64,000 bases of DNA from Jejudonia soesokkakensis (lineage in GTDB: Bacteria > Bacteroidota > Bacteroidia > Flavobacteriales > Flavobacteriaceae): assembly GCF_042664795.1 (NCBI RefSeq), contig NZ_JBHTBN010000001.1, forward strand, positions 124,001 through 188,000. Direction: 5' to 3'. The notes below the pieces were generated by a model, which saw only the letters and a program-made list of their open reading frames with translations, was not told the DNA's origin and did not search any database. The position numbers were made by a program, and so were the translations under genes. Positions 7,658 through 15,607 of this stretch are shown here, piece by piece (the first letter of the stretch is position 1; each line of letters begins with the position of its first letter).

Positions 7658-9334
7658 TTAAGCCAATTTAGCCCACGAATCGCGCAGCGGAACGGTTCTA
7701 TTAAACACCATCTTACTTTTCGTACTGTCTCTATCTACTACAAAATACCCTAACCGTTGAAACTGTACTTTTTCTTCAACTTTTAATTCTTTTAAGCTCG
7801 GTTCTGCATAGGCAGTTATTACCTCTAAGGAATTTGGGTTTATGAAATCAAGAAAATCTTTTTCCTTATGTGTATCGGGAGAAGGGTCGGTAAATAAGCG
7901 ATCATACAAACGAACTTCAACAGGTAAGGCTTGTTCTGCAGAAACCCAATGTAATGTTCCTTTAACACGACGCATAGAAGCTTCTGTACCACTGCCAGAT
8001 TTACTGTCGGGATCATACGTACAATGTATTTCTGTAATGTTTCCTTCTGCATCTTTTACGACGCTTTCCCCTTTAATGATGTATGCATTTTTTAACCGCA
8101 CTTCTTTTCCAAGGGTAAGTCTAAAGTATTTTTTATTTGCAGATTCTTTAAAGTCTTCTTTTTCAATTAATAATTCTCTTGAAAAAGGCACTTTTCTAAA
8201 TCCAGCACTATCGTCTTCCTGATTATTTTCTGCCTCCAGCCATTCTGTTTGACCTTCGGGATAGTTTGTAATGATCAATTTTACAGGATCCAGTACTACC
8301 ATCACACGATCTGCCTTTTTATTGAGATCATCCCGTACATTAAATTCTAAGTGGGAGACATCAATCAAATTTTCACGTTTTCCAACGCCAATACTTTCAG
8401 CAAAATTCTTGATTGAGTCTGCTGTATACCCTCGACGTCTAAGTCCCGAAATTGTTGGCATTCTAGGGTCGTCCCATCCAGAGACAATCCCTTCTTCCAC
8501 CAAGCGAGCTAATTTTCGTTTACTCACAACGGTATGGCTTAAATTTCTACGGGCAAATTCGCGTTGTTTAGGACGTAATTTTTCTGGATCATATACCTGG
8601 TCGAGAAACCAATCATACAACTCTCTATGAGGCAAGAATTCCAAAGTGCAGAAAGAGTGTGAAACCTGTTCGATATAATCACTTTCCCCATGTGTCCAGT
8701 CGTACATTGGGAAGATCTTCCAATCGGTGCCAGTTCTATGATGATGTTTATGTAATGTTCTATACATGACAGGATCCCGCATCAACATATTGGAGGAACT
8801 CATATCAATTTTTGCCCGTAAAACATGTTCTCCTTCTGCTGCTTCGCCATCTTTCATTTTTCTGAAAAGCTCCAGGTTTTCTTCAATAGACCGATTACGA
8901 TACGGGCTTGCTGTTCCAGGTGTCGTAGGTGTTCCTTTTTGAAGTGCAATCGCTTCAGAAGACTGCGAATCAACATACGCTTTTCCATTTTTAATAAGAT
9001 CTACTGCCCAATCGTATAGCTGCTGAAAGTAATCACTTGCATAACATTCCGTAGCCCATGTATATCCTAGCCATTCAATATCACGCTTTATGGCATCAAC
9101 AAACTCTTGTTCTTCTTTGGCAGGGTTTGTATCATCAAACCGAAGGTTAACTGGCGCATTGTAGCGTAATCCTAATCCAAAATTGAGGCAAATGGACGAG
9201 GCATGTCCTATATGTAAGTAGCCATTTGGTTCTGGCGGAAACCTAAAGCAAAGGTCACTTTTTGAGTGTGTGCTTTGCAAATCGTCTTCTATAATATGCT
9301 CAATAAAATTGAGTGATTCTTTCTCTTGTGTCAT
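7658..9334 (-). CDS. glnS: Glutamine--tRNA ligase
   Basis: Class I synthetase charging tRNA-Gln. The HIGH-type motif is FPPEPNGYLHIGHASSIC at about residues 33-50 of the shorter form, and the KMSKS-type motif is VVSKRKLARLV. The length is about 558 residues, and both C-terminal anticodon-binding beta-barrel parts are present (SPDTHKEKDFLDFINP). I chose ATG 9334 (MTQEKESLNFIEH). The longer start at 9355 would lie inside the TACCTTTG promoter box. It is the first gene of a unit with the acyltransferase and EptA-like genes, an unusual pairing of a housekeeping tRNA synthetase with envelope enzymes. Confidence 0.96.
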   Translation of the reverse strand: MTQEKESLNFIEHIIEDDLQSTHSKSDLCFRFPPEPNGYLHIGHASSICLNFGLGLRYNAPVNLRFDDTNPAKEEQEFVDAIKRDIEWLGYTWATECYASDYFQQLYDWAVDLIKNGKAYVDSQSSEAIALQKGTPTTPGTASPYRNRSIEENLELFRKMKDGEAAEGEHVLRAKIDMSSSNMLMRDPVMYRTLHKHHHRTGTDWKIFPMYDWTHGESDYIEQVSHSFCTLEFLPHRELYDWFLDQVYDPEKLRPKQREFARRNLSHTVVSKRKLARLVEEGIVSGWDDPRMPTISGLRRRGYTADSIKNFAESIGVGKRENLIDVSHLEFNVRDDLNKKADRVMVVLDPVKLIITNYPEGQTEWLEAENNQEDDSAGFRKVPFSRELLIEKEDFKESANKKYFRLTLGKEVRLKNAYIIKGESVVKDAEGNITEIHCTYDPDSKSGSGTEASMRRVKGTLHWVSAEQALPVEVRLYDRLFTDPSPDTHKEKDFLDFINPNSLEVITAYAEPSLKELKVEEKVQFQRLGYFVVDRDSTKSKMVFNRTVPLRDSWAKLA

Positions 9335-9352
9335 AACCGTTTTATACAAGTA

Positions 9353-9375
9353 CAAAGGTAAAAAAAGTATCTTTG
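9353..9375. promoter_or_regulatory. Back-to-back -7 boxes for glnS (minus) and folB (plus)
   Basis: Minus-strand TACCTTTG (9353-9360) lies 19 bases before the glnS ATG, and plus-strand TATCTTTG (9368-9375) lies 15 bases before the folB ATG. Both match TAnnTTTG. The divergent promoters are only 7 bases apart, so the two polymerases would compete for the same DNA. The positions also fix both start codons at 9334 and 9391. Confidence 0.6.
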
Positions 9376-9390
9376 CTAAAAGCGTTTTGT

Positions 9391-9747
9391 ATGAGCACTA
9401 TTAAATTAAAAAATATCAAGGTGTACGCCTTTCATGGTTGCTTGCTTGAGGAGGGGCAAATAGGATCTGAATACTTGGTCAATTTAACTGTTATTGCAGA
9501 TCTTTCTGCTGCTGCGGCTACAGATGATTTAGATGATACCGTAGACTATGTTCACCTTAATAAAATTGTGAAAGAGGAAATGGACGTACGTTCTAAACTA
9601 TTGGAACATGTGGGACAGCGTATTATTGATCGTATTTTTACTGAAATCTCACTTGTTTCTGAAGCTTCTGTGAACGTAGCAAAGGTCAATCCGCCTATTG
9701 GAGGTGATGTTGCTAGTGTAAGTGTAACAATGCATGCTAAGAGATAA
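9391..9747 (+). CDS. folB: Dihydroneopterin aldolase
   Basis: Folate biosynthesis enzyme that cleaves 7,8-dihydroneopterin to 6-hydroxymethyl-dihydropterin and glycolaldehyde. The protein is about 118 residues, usual for FolB. Motifs are IKVYAFHGCLLEEGQIG at the N-terminus, with the conserved Glu, then TVDYVHLNKIV and LLEHVGQRIIDRI, and a lysine in the terminal strand AKVNPPIGGDV. ATG 9391 is preferred over an upstream TTG (9373) that overlaps the promoter box. It is monocistronic, followed by tRNA-Cys. Confidence 0.94.
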   Translation: MSTIKLKNIKVYAFHGCLLEEGQIGSEYLVNLTVIADLSAAAATDDLDDTVDYVHLNKIVKEEMDVRSKLLEHVGQRIIDRIFTEISLVSEASVNVAKVNPPIGGDVASVSVTMHAKR

Positions 9748-9794
9748 ATGCAAACAAAAAACTTGCTTAAGTAGACTTTTTCACGTTAATCTTA

Positions 9795-9802
9795 TATATT
9801 TG
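9795..9802 (+). promoter_or_regulatory. Putative -7 box (TATATTTG) for tRNA-Cys
   Basis: TATATTTG lies 49 bases before the mature tRNA 5' end, a good TAnnTTTG match. A T-rich stretch lies near the -33 position but is not an exact TTTG. Confidence 0.55.
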
Positions 9803-9851
9803 CCCCCTGCAAAGTAAAAAAGGAAGTAATTTTTAACTTTGTAACTTATAT

Positions 9852-9925
9852 GGCATCTTGGCCGAGTGGCTAGGCAGAGGTCTGCAAAACCTTCTACAGC
9901 GGTTCGAATCCGCTAGATGCCTCCA
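9852..9925 (+). tRNA. tRNA-Cys (anticodon GCA)
   Basis: A full cloverleaf can be drawn: acceptor GGCATCT/AGATGCC, D stem GCC/GGC, anticodon stem GAGGT/ACCTT around loop CTGCAAA (anticodon GCA), and T stem AGCGG/CCGCT with loop TTCGAAT. The discriminator base is U73, the classic cysteine identity element, and CCA is encoded (9923-9925). Confidence 0.97.
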
Positions 9926-9926
9926 A

Positions 9927-9955
9927 AACCTTCAGTAAATACTGAAGGTTTTTTT
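9927..9955 (+). terminator. Intrinsic terminator of tRNA-Cys
   Basis: A perfect 10-bp stem AACCTTCAGT/ACTGAAGGTT with a 4-base loop is followed by seven T. It begins one base after the encoded CCA. It also abuts the stop codon of the convergent LysE-family gene. Confidence 0.9.
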
Positions 9956-10688
9956 ATTTTAATTTCGTTTCGTCTATAGGGTGCCCTTCCACAGGGGGAA
10001 TGGGTTTTTCCAATTGATCCATTGGTGAGGGTATTTTTTCCAATTCTGCCTGGACTCTCGAAGGAAAAATTCCTTGAAGTAATAATAATGCACCAAAAAA
10101 AGTAATGAGAATACTTACCCACTTTCGGGTCTTCACAATAAATCTGGGGGTCATTTTATTTTTAAGTCTTTTCGCAAGGCTTATCTTCAACAAATCTGTA
10201 ATAAAGAAAGTGATCAAAACGGTAGATAAAAAATAGAAAACTCCATTTGGACCCGTTGTTAGGGCATTTGCCATTATGATTACAGCAATCCAACCAGCTA
10301 AGACACCAAAATTTACAAAATTAAGAAGAAATCCTTTTAAAAATAATCCGCCAAGATTTCGCTGAACTGCGATTGCATGATGTTCTCTAACAATTCTAAA
10401 AAGGGAGCGTTGCGTTCTAATGTATGAAATCACTCCGTATGCAATTAATACTGCCCCTCCAAAAATAAGAAGAGCTGGGTCATCTTTTACACGATCTAGT
10501 AATTTAGTAGTACTAAAATAAGCAATGAGAATAAAAACAATATCTGCAAAGATCGCTCCTAGATCAAAAAAAAGACCTGCTCTAAATCCTTTGGTAATAC
10601 TGGTTTCAATAAGTGTAAAGAATACAGGTCCTACTGCAAAAGCCAGTAGAAATCCATAAAAAGCAGCATATCCAAAACCATCAAACAT
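9954..10688 (-). CDS. LysE/RhtB-type amino-acid exporter
   Basis: The protein has 244 residues and about six membrane helices. The N-terminus FLLAFAVGPVFFTLIETSI fits the LysE family pattern (G-P-x-F near the first helix). Family members export basic or neutral amino acids, or other small metabolites, by proton antiport. The C-terminal ~35 residues form a Pro-rich cytosolic tail (SPMDQLEKPIPPVEGHPI). It is monocistronic with a TACTTTTG box 7 bases before the ATG. The substrate is unknown. Confidence 0.84.
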   Translation of the reverse strand: MFDGFGYAAFYGFLLAFAVGPVFFTLIETSITKGFRAGLFFDLGAIFADIVFILIAYFSTTKLLDRVKDDPALLIFGGAVLIAYGVISYIRTQRSLFRIVREHHAIAVQRNLGGLFLKGFLLNFVNFGVLAGWIAVIIMANALTTGPNGVFYFLSTVLITFFITDLLKISLAKRLKNKMTPRFIVKTRKWVSILITFFGALLLLQGIFPSRVQAELEKIPSPMDQLEKPIPPVEGHPIDETKLK

Positions 10689-10695
10689 AGTATTT

Positions 10696-10703
10696 CAAAA
10701 GTA
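10696..10703 (-). promoter_or_regulatory. Putative -7 box (TACTTTTG) for the LysE-family gene
   Basis: The minus strand reads TACTTTTG, matching TAnnTTTG, immediately upstream of the ATG at 10688. This would give a very short leader or a leaderless mRNA. Confidence 0.45.
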
Positions 10704-10762
10704 ATGAAATGTTTTGGTTTGCCAGCCTTTTATCGATTTAGAAAGAAACAGAAATCGACTTT

Positions 10763-11446
10763 CTAATTTTCAATAATCTCAATTCGCCCACCCGCAAATT
10801 TTTTCTTTTTAATGTCTTTTGGATTTCCGAAGATCTTGATGTTTCCGCCTGCAGTTACTTTAGCATCGACAGTTTCTGTTACATATATTTCTGCTCTTCC
10901 ACCTGCCGTTACTGAAACTTCTGTCGTTTCGGTTTGTAAATCTTTGGCGTAGTATTTTCCGCCAGAATTGATGGTTATATCCTGCATTTTTGCTGCTCCA
11001 GAAGCTGAAACCTCACCACCAGAAACAGATTTTACTATAACATTTTCCGAAGCAATGGTTACTTTAATTTTACCACCCTCCTGAGCTTTGAGTTCTAAGT
11101 TTTCAGAAATAATTGTTTCCTTAGAGGTAATTACAGAACCTTCATTGGTATCTATAATTTCCAGATTGGTGTAATAAACATCCACAAAGGTATCTTCACC
11201 ATCCAGCCGTTCACTAGTTTCTAACCGAATGATAAGTACACCTTCATCCTCCAATATTTTTACTTCGTACTTGCGTTCACCACGAATAGAGACCTTTGTT
11301 TCAGAAGATTTGATCAACGTCACCTGTATTTTATCAAAGACTTTAACTTCTTTAAAATCAGCTACCATTTTTTCGACCGTATTTTGTGCAAAAAATGATG
11401 TGCTTACTAGTATAGCAACAACAAAAAGAAGATTTTTCATCCTCAT
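10763..11446 (-). CDS. Secreted head-GIN-domain protein (DUF2807, putative auto-transporter adhesin family)
   Basis: The protein has 227 residues, with a signal peptide (MKNLLFVVAILVSTSFFAQ) and then a DUF2807 beta-helix-like region built from short repeated Gly/Ser-rich turns (SGGEVSASGAA, SGGKYYAKDL, AGGRAEIYV, AGGNIKIFGNP). Such proteins are exported to the Bacteroidetes envelope; the function is not established. An alternative start is ATG 11440, which gives the more typical short signal peptide. It begins 3 bases after the rnr stop and is probably co-transcribed with rnr. Confidence 0.82.
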   Translation of the reverse strand: MRMKNLLFVVAILVSTSFFAQNTVEKMVADFKEVKVFDKIQVTLIKSSETKVSIRGERKYEVKILEDEGVLIIRLETSERLDGEDTFVDVYYTNLEIIDTNEGSVITSKETIISENLELKAQEGGKIKVTIASENVIVKSVSGGEVSASGAAKMQDITINSGGKYYAKDLQTETTEVSVTAGGRAEIYVTETVDAKVTAGGNIKIFGNPKDIKKKKFAGGRIEIIEN

Positions 11447-11449
11447 TTT

Positions 11450-13672
11450 TTAATCTTTTTTATGTCCCAGCATGATAAAGTCAAGATGTTTCTTTACTAA
11501 GTCTGCATTTTTAACTTTTACCATCACTTCATCTCCTAAGGTGTAAGTTGTTTTTGTTTTTTGACCAATCACTGCATAGGCCTCTTTATCAAAAATATAA
11601 TGATCGTCTCTCATATCCTGATTACGTACCATCCCTTCACATTTGTTTGCAATGATTTCTACATAAATTCCCCATTCGGTCACACCAGAGATTACCCCTA
11701 AAAATTCTTCATCTTTATGGTCCTGCATGTATTTAACCTGCATGTACTTGATGCTATCGCGTTCTGCATTGGCAGCGAGATTTTCCATATCGCTAGAATG
11801 GCTACAACGGTCTTCGTATTTTTCTTCTTTTGCACTGTCCTTTCCGTCGAGATATCGCTGTAACAAACGATGTACCATCACATCTGGATAGCGTCGAATA
11901 GGGGACGTGAAGTGTGTATAATAGTCGAAGGCGAGTCCGTAGTGTCCAATATTATTTGTGGTATAGACTGCCTTACTCATGCTACGGATGGCAAGCGTAT
12001 CAATTAGATTTTGTTCTTTTCGACCGTTGACATCTTTCAATAATTTATTTAAGGATTGAGACGTAGATTTTCTATCACGAGTGTTTAATTTATATCCAAA
12101 TTGTTTGATAATATTTTCCAGCGCTGCTATCTTTTCATCATCTGGTTCATCGTGTACACGGTAGACAAATGTTTTCTTCGGATTTTGTTTACCAATAAAT
12201 TCTGCTACGCTTCGGTTGGCTAGCAACATAAATTCTTCAATTAATTTGTTGGCATCACGGCTTTCTTTAAAATAAACACCTTCCGGATTATTATTTTCAT
12301 CCAGTATAAATTTTACTTCTACTTTATCGAACGAAATAGCTCCGTTATGCATTCTTTTTTTCCGAAGTATTTTTGCAAGCCGATCCATTTCTAGAGTCGC
12401 TTCAGCAATTGCCGGATCTGTATTGTATTGGTTTCCTGTTAAAGAAACTTCCGAAGAAATTGTCGTATTTAAATCTGCAACACTTCCATTCCAATCTGGA
12501 TTATTATCAATAATTTCTTGCGCTTCTTCATACGCAAAACGAGCATCGCTATACGTCACGGTTCTTCCAAACCATTTTTTAAGTACTTCAGCTTTATCGT
12601 TCATTTCAAACACCGCAGAAAAGGTATATTTTTCTTCATTTGGCCGTAATGAACAAGCTCCATTTGATAAAATTTCAGGAAGCATGGGTACCACTCTATC
12701 TACCAAATAAACTGAGGTAGCACGCTCATATGCCTCATCGTCTAAAACAGTTCCTGTTTGTAGGTAATGTGATACATCGGCTATATGAATTCCAATTTCA
12801 TAATTTCCATTTTCGAGTTTTGTGAATGATAACGCATCATCAAAATCTTTTGCGTCTTTAGGATCTATAGTAAATGTGAGATCCTTTCGCATATCACGAC
12901 GTTTCTTAATTTCTTCAGGATGGATTTTTGTATCCAATTTATTGGCATACACTTCTACTTCTGGAGGAAAATCATAAGGCAAACCGTATTGTGCTAAGAT
13001 AGAATGTATTTCGGTATTGTGTTCACCTGGCATTCCCAGCACTTTTAGTACCAAACCAAACGGACTGTCGGCTTTTTCTGGCCAATCTTCCATTTTAACC
13101 AATACTTTTTCTCCCTGTTTAGCACCATTAATTTTATTCTTCGGAATAAAAATATCGGTATACATTTTATGATCGGTGACATCAACAAAAGCAAAATTCT
13201 CCTGAATATCAATCACCCCAACAAAGTCGGTTTTCTTACGTTCAATAATTTTGGTGATTTCACCTTCGGTCTTTCCACCACGACGGCGTTTAAAAACGTA
13301 TACTTCAACCGTATCTCCTTGAAGCGCCTTGTTTAGATTCTTATTTTTAACCAAGATATCTTCTTCCAGATCTTCCACGATGATATACCCTTGTCCACGG
13401 CCTGCTATATCTACTCTTCCTGTATAATAATTTTGAGAAGGGGTAATTATAAACTTACCACGATCGATCTCTTGAATGGTACCTTCAGTTTGAAGTGAAC
13501 GTAATTTCTTTATAATCTGATTTCTACTGCTAGGATCATCTACTCCTAATTTGGCAGCAAGCTGTTTGTAGTTATAGGGTTTACTGTGATCTTTGCGAAG
13601 GATAGCAAGTATGCTTTGTGTTAATCCTTCAATTTTATTTTTTTTATTCCTTTTTTTATTCCTTTTCGGCAT
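11450..13672 (-). CDS. rnr: Ribonuclease R
   Basis: 3'-5' exoribonuclease of the RNase II/RNB family, active on structured RNA and in RNA quality control. Visible parts in order are a basic N-terminus (MPKRNKKRNKKNKI), a winged-helix region, OB/cold-shock domains, the RNB catalytic core with FTIDPKDAKDFDDALSF (catalytic aspartates) and HYGLAFDYYTHFTSPIRRYP, and a C-terminal S1 domain (EFLGVISGVTEWGIYVEI). The 740-residue length is usual for Bacteroidetes. A TACTTTTG promoter box lies 19 bases upstream. The DUF2807 gene follows. Confidence 0.96.
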   Translation of the reverse strand: MPKRNKKRNKKNKIEGLTQSILAILRKDHSKPYNYKQLAAKLGVDDPSSRNQIIKKLRSLQTEGTIQEIDRGKFIITPSQNYYTGRVDIAGRGQGYIIVEDLEEDILVKNKNLNKALQGDTVEVYVFKRRRGGKTEGEITKIIERKKTDFVGVIDIQENFAFVDVTDHKMYTDIFIPKNKINGAKQGEKVLVKMEDWPEKADSPFGLVLKVLGMPGEHNTEIHSILAQYGLPYDFPPEVEVYANKLDTKIHPEEIKKRRDMRKDLTFTIDPKDAKDFDDALSFTKLENGNYEIGIHIADVSHYLQTGTVLDDEAYERATSVYLVDRVVPMLPEILSNGACSLRPNEEKYTFSAVFEMNDKAEVLKKWFGRTVTYSDARFAYEEAQEIIDNNPDWNGSVADLNTTISSEVSLTGNQYNTDPAIAEATLEMDRLAKILRKKRMHNGAISFDKVEVKFILDENNNPEGVYFKESRDANKLIEEFMLLANRSVAEFIGKQNPKKTFVYRVHDEPDDEKIAALENIIKQFGYKLNTRDRKSTSQSLNKLLKDVNGRKEQNLIDTLAIRSMSKAVYTTNNIGHYGLAFDYYTHFTSPIRRYPDVMVHRLLQRYLDGKDSAKEEKYEDRCSHSSDMENLAANAERDSIKYMQVKYMQDHKDEEFLGVISGVTEWGIYVEIIANKCEGMVRNQDMRDDHYIFDKEAYAVIGQKTKTTYTLGDEVMVKVKNADLVKKHLDFIMLGHKKD

Positions 13673-13691
13673 AGTTATTTCTTGTATATCG

Positions 13692-13699
13692 CAAAAGTA
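13692..13699 (-). promoter_or_regulatory. Putative -7 box (TACTTTTG) for rnr
   Basis: Minus-strand TACTTTTG matches TAnnTTTG and lies 19 bases upstream of the rnr ATG. Confidence 0.5.
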
Positions 13700-13768
13700 G
13701 GGCTATTAAAGCGACCTATGTAATTTATTAGGAAAGATTTAGTAACTTCACAGAGAGTGATGCATCTC

Positions 13769-14008
13769 ATGAAAGATTTTAAAACCATAGCAATTTTTAC
13801 CTTCCCTAGCGAATATGCGGTGCTTCGTTTATTACTAGAACAGGAAGAAATAGATCATGTTTTTTTGAATGAAACCATGGTAAGTGTGTTGCCTTTTCAC
13901 AGTAATGCCTTTGGAGGTATTCGATTAAAAGTGCATGAGTTGGATATCGAACGAGCTACTCAAATCATAAAAAATATGGATCAGGCTTCCCATTTACGAA
14001 TTGTTTAA
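13769..14008 (+). CDS. DUF2007-domain protein (signal-transducing-protein-like)
   Basis: The product is about 79 residues (up to 83 if the upstream GTG 13757 or ATG 13760 is used). It has a ferredoxin-like fold pattern with conserved segments KTIAIFTFPSEYAVLRLLLE and GGIRLKVHELDIERATQII, typical of DUF2007 proteins, which resemble small regulatory or metal-binding domains of unknown role. It is monocistronic and points into the AT-rich gene-free region that follows. Confidence 0.75.
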   Translation: MKDFKTIAIFTFPSEYAVLRLLLEQEEIDHVFLNETMVSVLPFHSNAFGGIRLKVHELDIERATQIIKNMDQASHLRIV

Positions 14009-14040
14009 TTCTTTTCTCTTCGGAAAGGTTCTTCAAAATC

Positions 14041-14514
14041 CATAAAAATTCACTTATCAACAAGCTATAGTATATTTCTTTTTTCTTTCTAAATTTTTAA
14101 AATAAAATGATGATGATGATGGTATGTTAATAGCTAGCATAACTTTTTAGTAATAATGATGTAAATGTCACTTATAGAAAAATGTGAGTCGCTTATCAAC
14201 ATCTTATAGATACGCATTCTTTCTGAAAAATAAAGGATTAGCTAGTTTCATTAACAACAGTTCAAAAGTTATGTTGACAACTAATATTTAATAACTTTTG
14301 CGATACTTACTGTTAAAAAATGAACAGAAAGATCTTATAAATTATAGATAACTGAAGTCTTAAAAATTTGTTAACCTCAATTTTAAAATGATATGGATAA
14401 ATCAAATGAAATACACAACTTTAGTTGTCTTTTTTGAACAGTTAGATATCAACACTTTTGTTAACGCATTGTTAACTAAACACTATTAAAATGTAATGTG
14501 TTGATACATAATAC
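14041..14514. other. Candidate chromosomal replication origin (oriC)
   Basis: A very AT-rich stretch without a gene. Seen directly: two exact TTATCAACA nonamers (14054-14062 and 14193-14201) and five single-mismatch relatives, namely TTAACAACA (14251-14259), minus-strand TTGTCAACA (14272-14280), minus-strand TTATCCATA (14392-14400, one mismatch from TTATCCACA), ATATCAACA (14446-14454) and minus-strand GTATCAACA (14499-14507). GTTAAC occurs three times between 14369 and 14476. There is also an (ATG)-type microsatellite at 14107-14122 and a short inverted repeat ACAACT-TT-AGTTGT at 14415-14428. TTATCAACA is a known relaxed DnaA box. The function as oriC is inference; dnaA is not in the window. 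Confidence 0.5.
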
Positions 14515-14922
14515 TCATAATTTTATAAACTCTTCAGAAAAAAAAGATTCTTGATAATTAGCATCTAAAACAGTACCTCGAATAGTATAAATAGCAAAAG
14601 TATTACCCTCAAGAATTATTCTGTTTTCTTCAATAAATTCATATACTCCAGAGCGGTCATTATTTGCTTCACAATTAGTTCCTGTACGAAGAGTATAGAA
14701 ATAAGTAAAATCATCATTGAATGTGAGGGTTGTAAATTGATCGCAAGGATCTAATTCCACTTCTGTAACACTTCCATCTTTCCCTAAAAAAAACCGTTTG
14801 TCAAGTTGCCACTCGCCAACGATTAGTTCGATATTATTATTTTCATCTTTTGAATCATCTTTATTACAAGAAAACAGAATAAATACAGAAAGGATTAGGC
14901 TAATGTTAAGTATAGTTTTCAT
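14515..14922 (-). CDS. Lipocalin-like domain lipoprotein
   Basis: The product is about 135 residues from ATG 14922 (MKTILNISLILSVFILFSC). This start places a lipobox cysteine directly after the hydrophobic leader, followed by an acidic DDSKDENNN spacer. The mature part has IVGEWQLDKRFF and a run of short strands ending with an aromatic/Glu tail, resembling the lipocalin-like proteins common in Flavobacteriaceae. A longer frame from 14979 adds an implausible N-terminus. The function is unknown. It lies directly beside the candidate origin, with its 3' end at the origin border. Confidence 0.7.
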   Translation of the reverse strand: MKTILNISLILSVFILFSCNKDDSKDENNNIELIVGEWQLDKRFFLGKDGSVTEVELDPCDQFTTLTFNDDFTYFYTLRTGTNCEANNDRSGVYEFIEENRIILEGNTFAIYTIRGTVLDANYQESFFSEEFIKL

Positions 14923-14995
14923 ACGAGGAATTTTGAGCGTTATTTGAACTTCATCGGTTGCAATAAAAATTGTCATCAAGAACTTATGAATGCCT

Positions 14996-15003
14996 TATAT
15001 TTG
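14996..15003 (+). promoter_or_regulatory. Putative -7 box (TATATTTG) upstream of rpiB
   Basis: TATATTTG matches TAnnTTTG, 119 bases before the rpiB ATG, implying a leader of about 110 bases. No riboswitch-like structure was recognised in that leader. Confidence 0.4.
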
Positions 15004-15122
15004 TAAAAGAACATTTCAAGTAAATAAGCACTCCTTTTTCATTTAATAATAAAAACTGGATTGCAAATCAACGAAGTAATTAACTAAATAATAAAGCAGA
15101 TACTATCATCTGTTTACACACC

Positions 15123-15554
15123 ATGAAAATAGCTATTGGAAATGACCACGCTGGACCCGAGTATAAATTTGCTGTAGTGGACTACCTAAAAAATAAAAAG
15201 TACGAAGTGCAAAACTTTGGTACAGATACTAATGAAAGTGTGGACTATCCAGATTTTGTACATCCTGTTGCCAAAGCTGTCAATGATGGTAAAGCAGATT
15301 TCGGTATACTCATCTGTGGTAGTGCTAACGGAGTCGCTATGACTGCAAATAAATATGAGAAAGTTCGTGCAGGCATCTGTTGGAATAAAGAAATTACAAG
15401 TCTAACACGCCGTCATAATAACGCAAATATCATTTGTATTCCTGCTCGATTTACGGCGATTCCACAAGCTGTAGGCTTGGTAGAGATTTTTTTAGAAACT
15501 AAGTTTGAAGGGGGTCGTCATCAAAAAAGAGTCGATAAAATTTCCTGTAGTTAA
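15123..15554 (+). CDS. rpiB: Ribose 5-phosphate isomerase B
   Basis: Pentose phosphate enzyme interconverting ribose 5-phosphate and ribulose 5-phosphate. The 143-residue length is usual for RpiB/LacAB-fold enzymes. Motifs are IAIGNDHAGPEYK (phosphate-binding and Asp/His region), the CGSANGVAMTANKYEKVRAG core and TRRHNNANIICIPAR. The nucleophilic cysteine sits in ILICGSANG. It is the first gene of a plus-strand run with the cation exporter and a GNAT gene. Confidence 0.95.
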   Translation: MKIAIGNDHAGPEYKFAVVDYLKNKKYEVQNFGTDTNESVDYPDFVHPVAKAVNDGKADFGILICGSANGVAMTANKYEKVRAGICWNKEITSLTRRHNNANIICIPARFTAIPQAVGLVEIFLETKFEGGRHQKRVDKISCS

Positions 15555-15607
15555 ATATTTGGTTTTTCTACCGTTTTATAAAAGCACTATCTTTAAAACA
15601 AAAAAGA

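Noticed and set aside
8271..8630. 119-codon open frame on the plus strand inside glnS
   Set aside because: It lies wholly within the catalytic part of glnS in another frame and has no recognisable domain.
14107..14122. ATG trinucleotide repeat as a coding repeat
   Set aside because: It lies in a gene-free region with stop codons in all frames nearby; treated as part of the AT-rich origin candidate.
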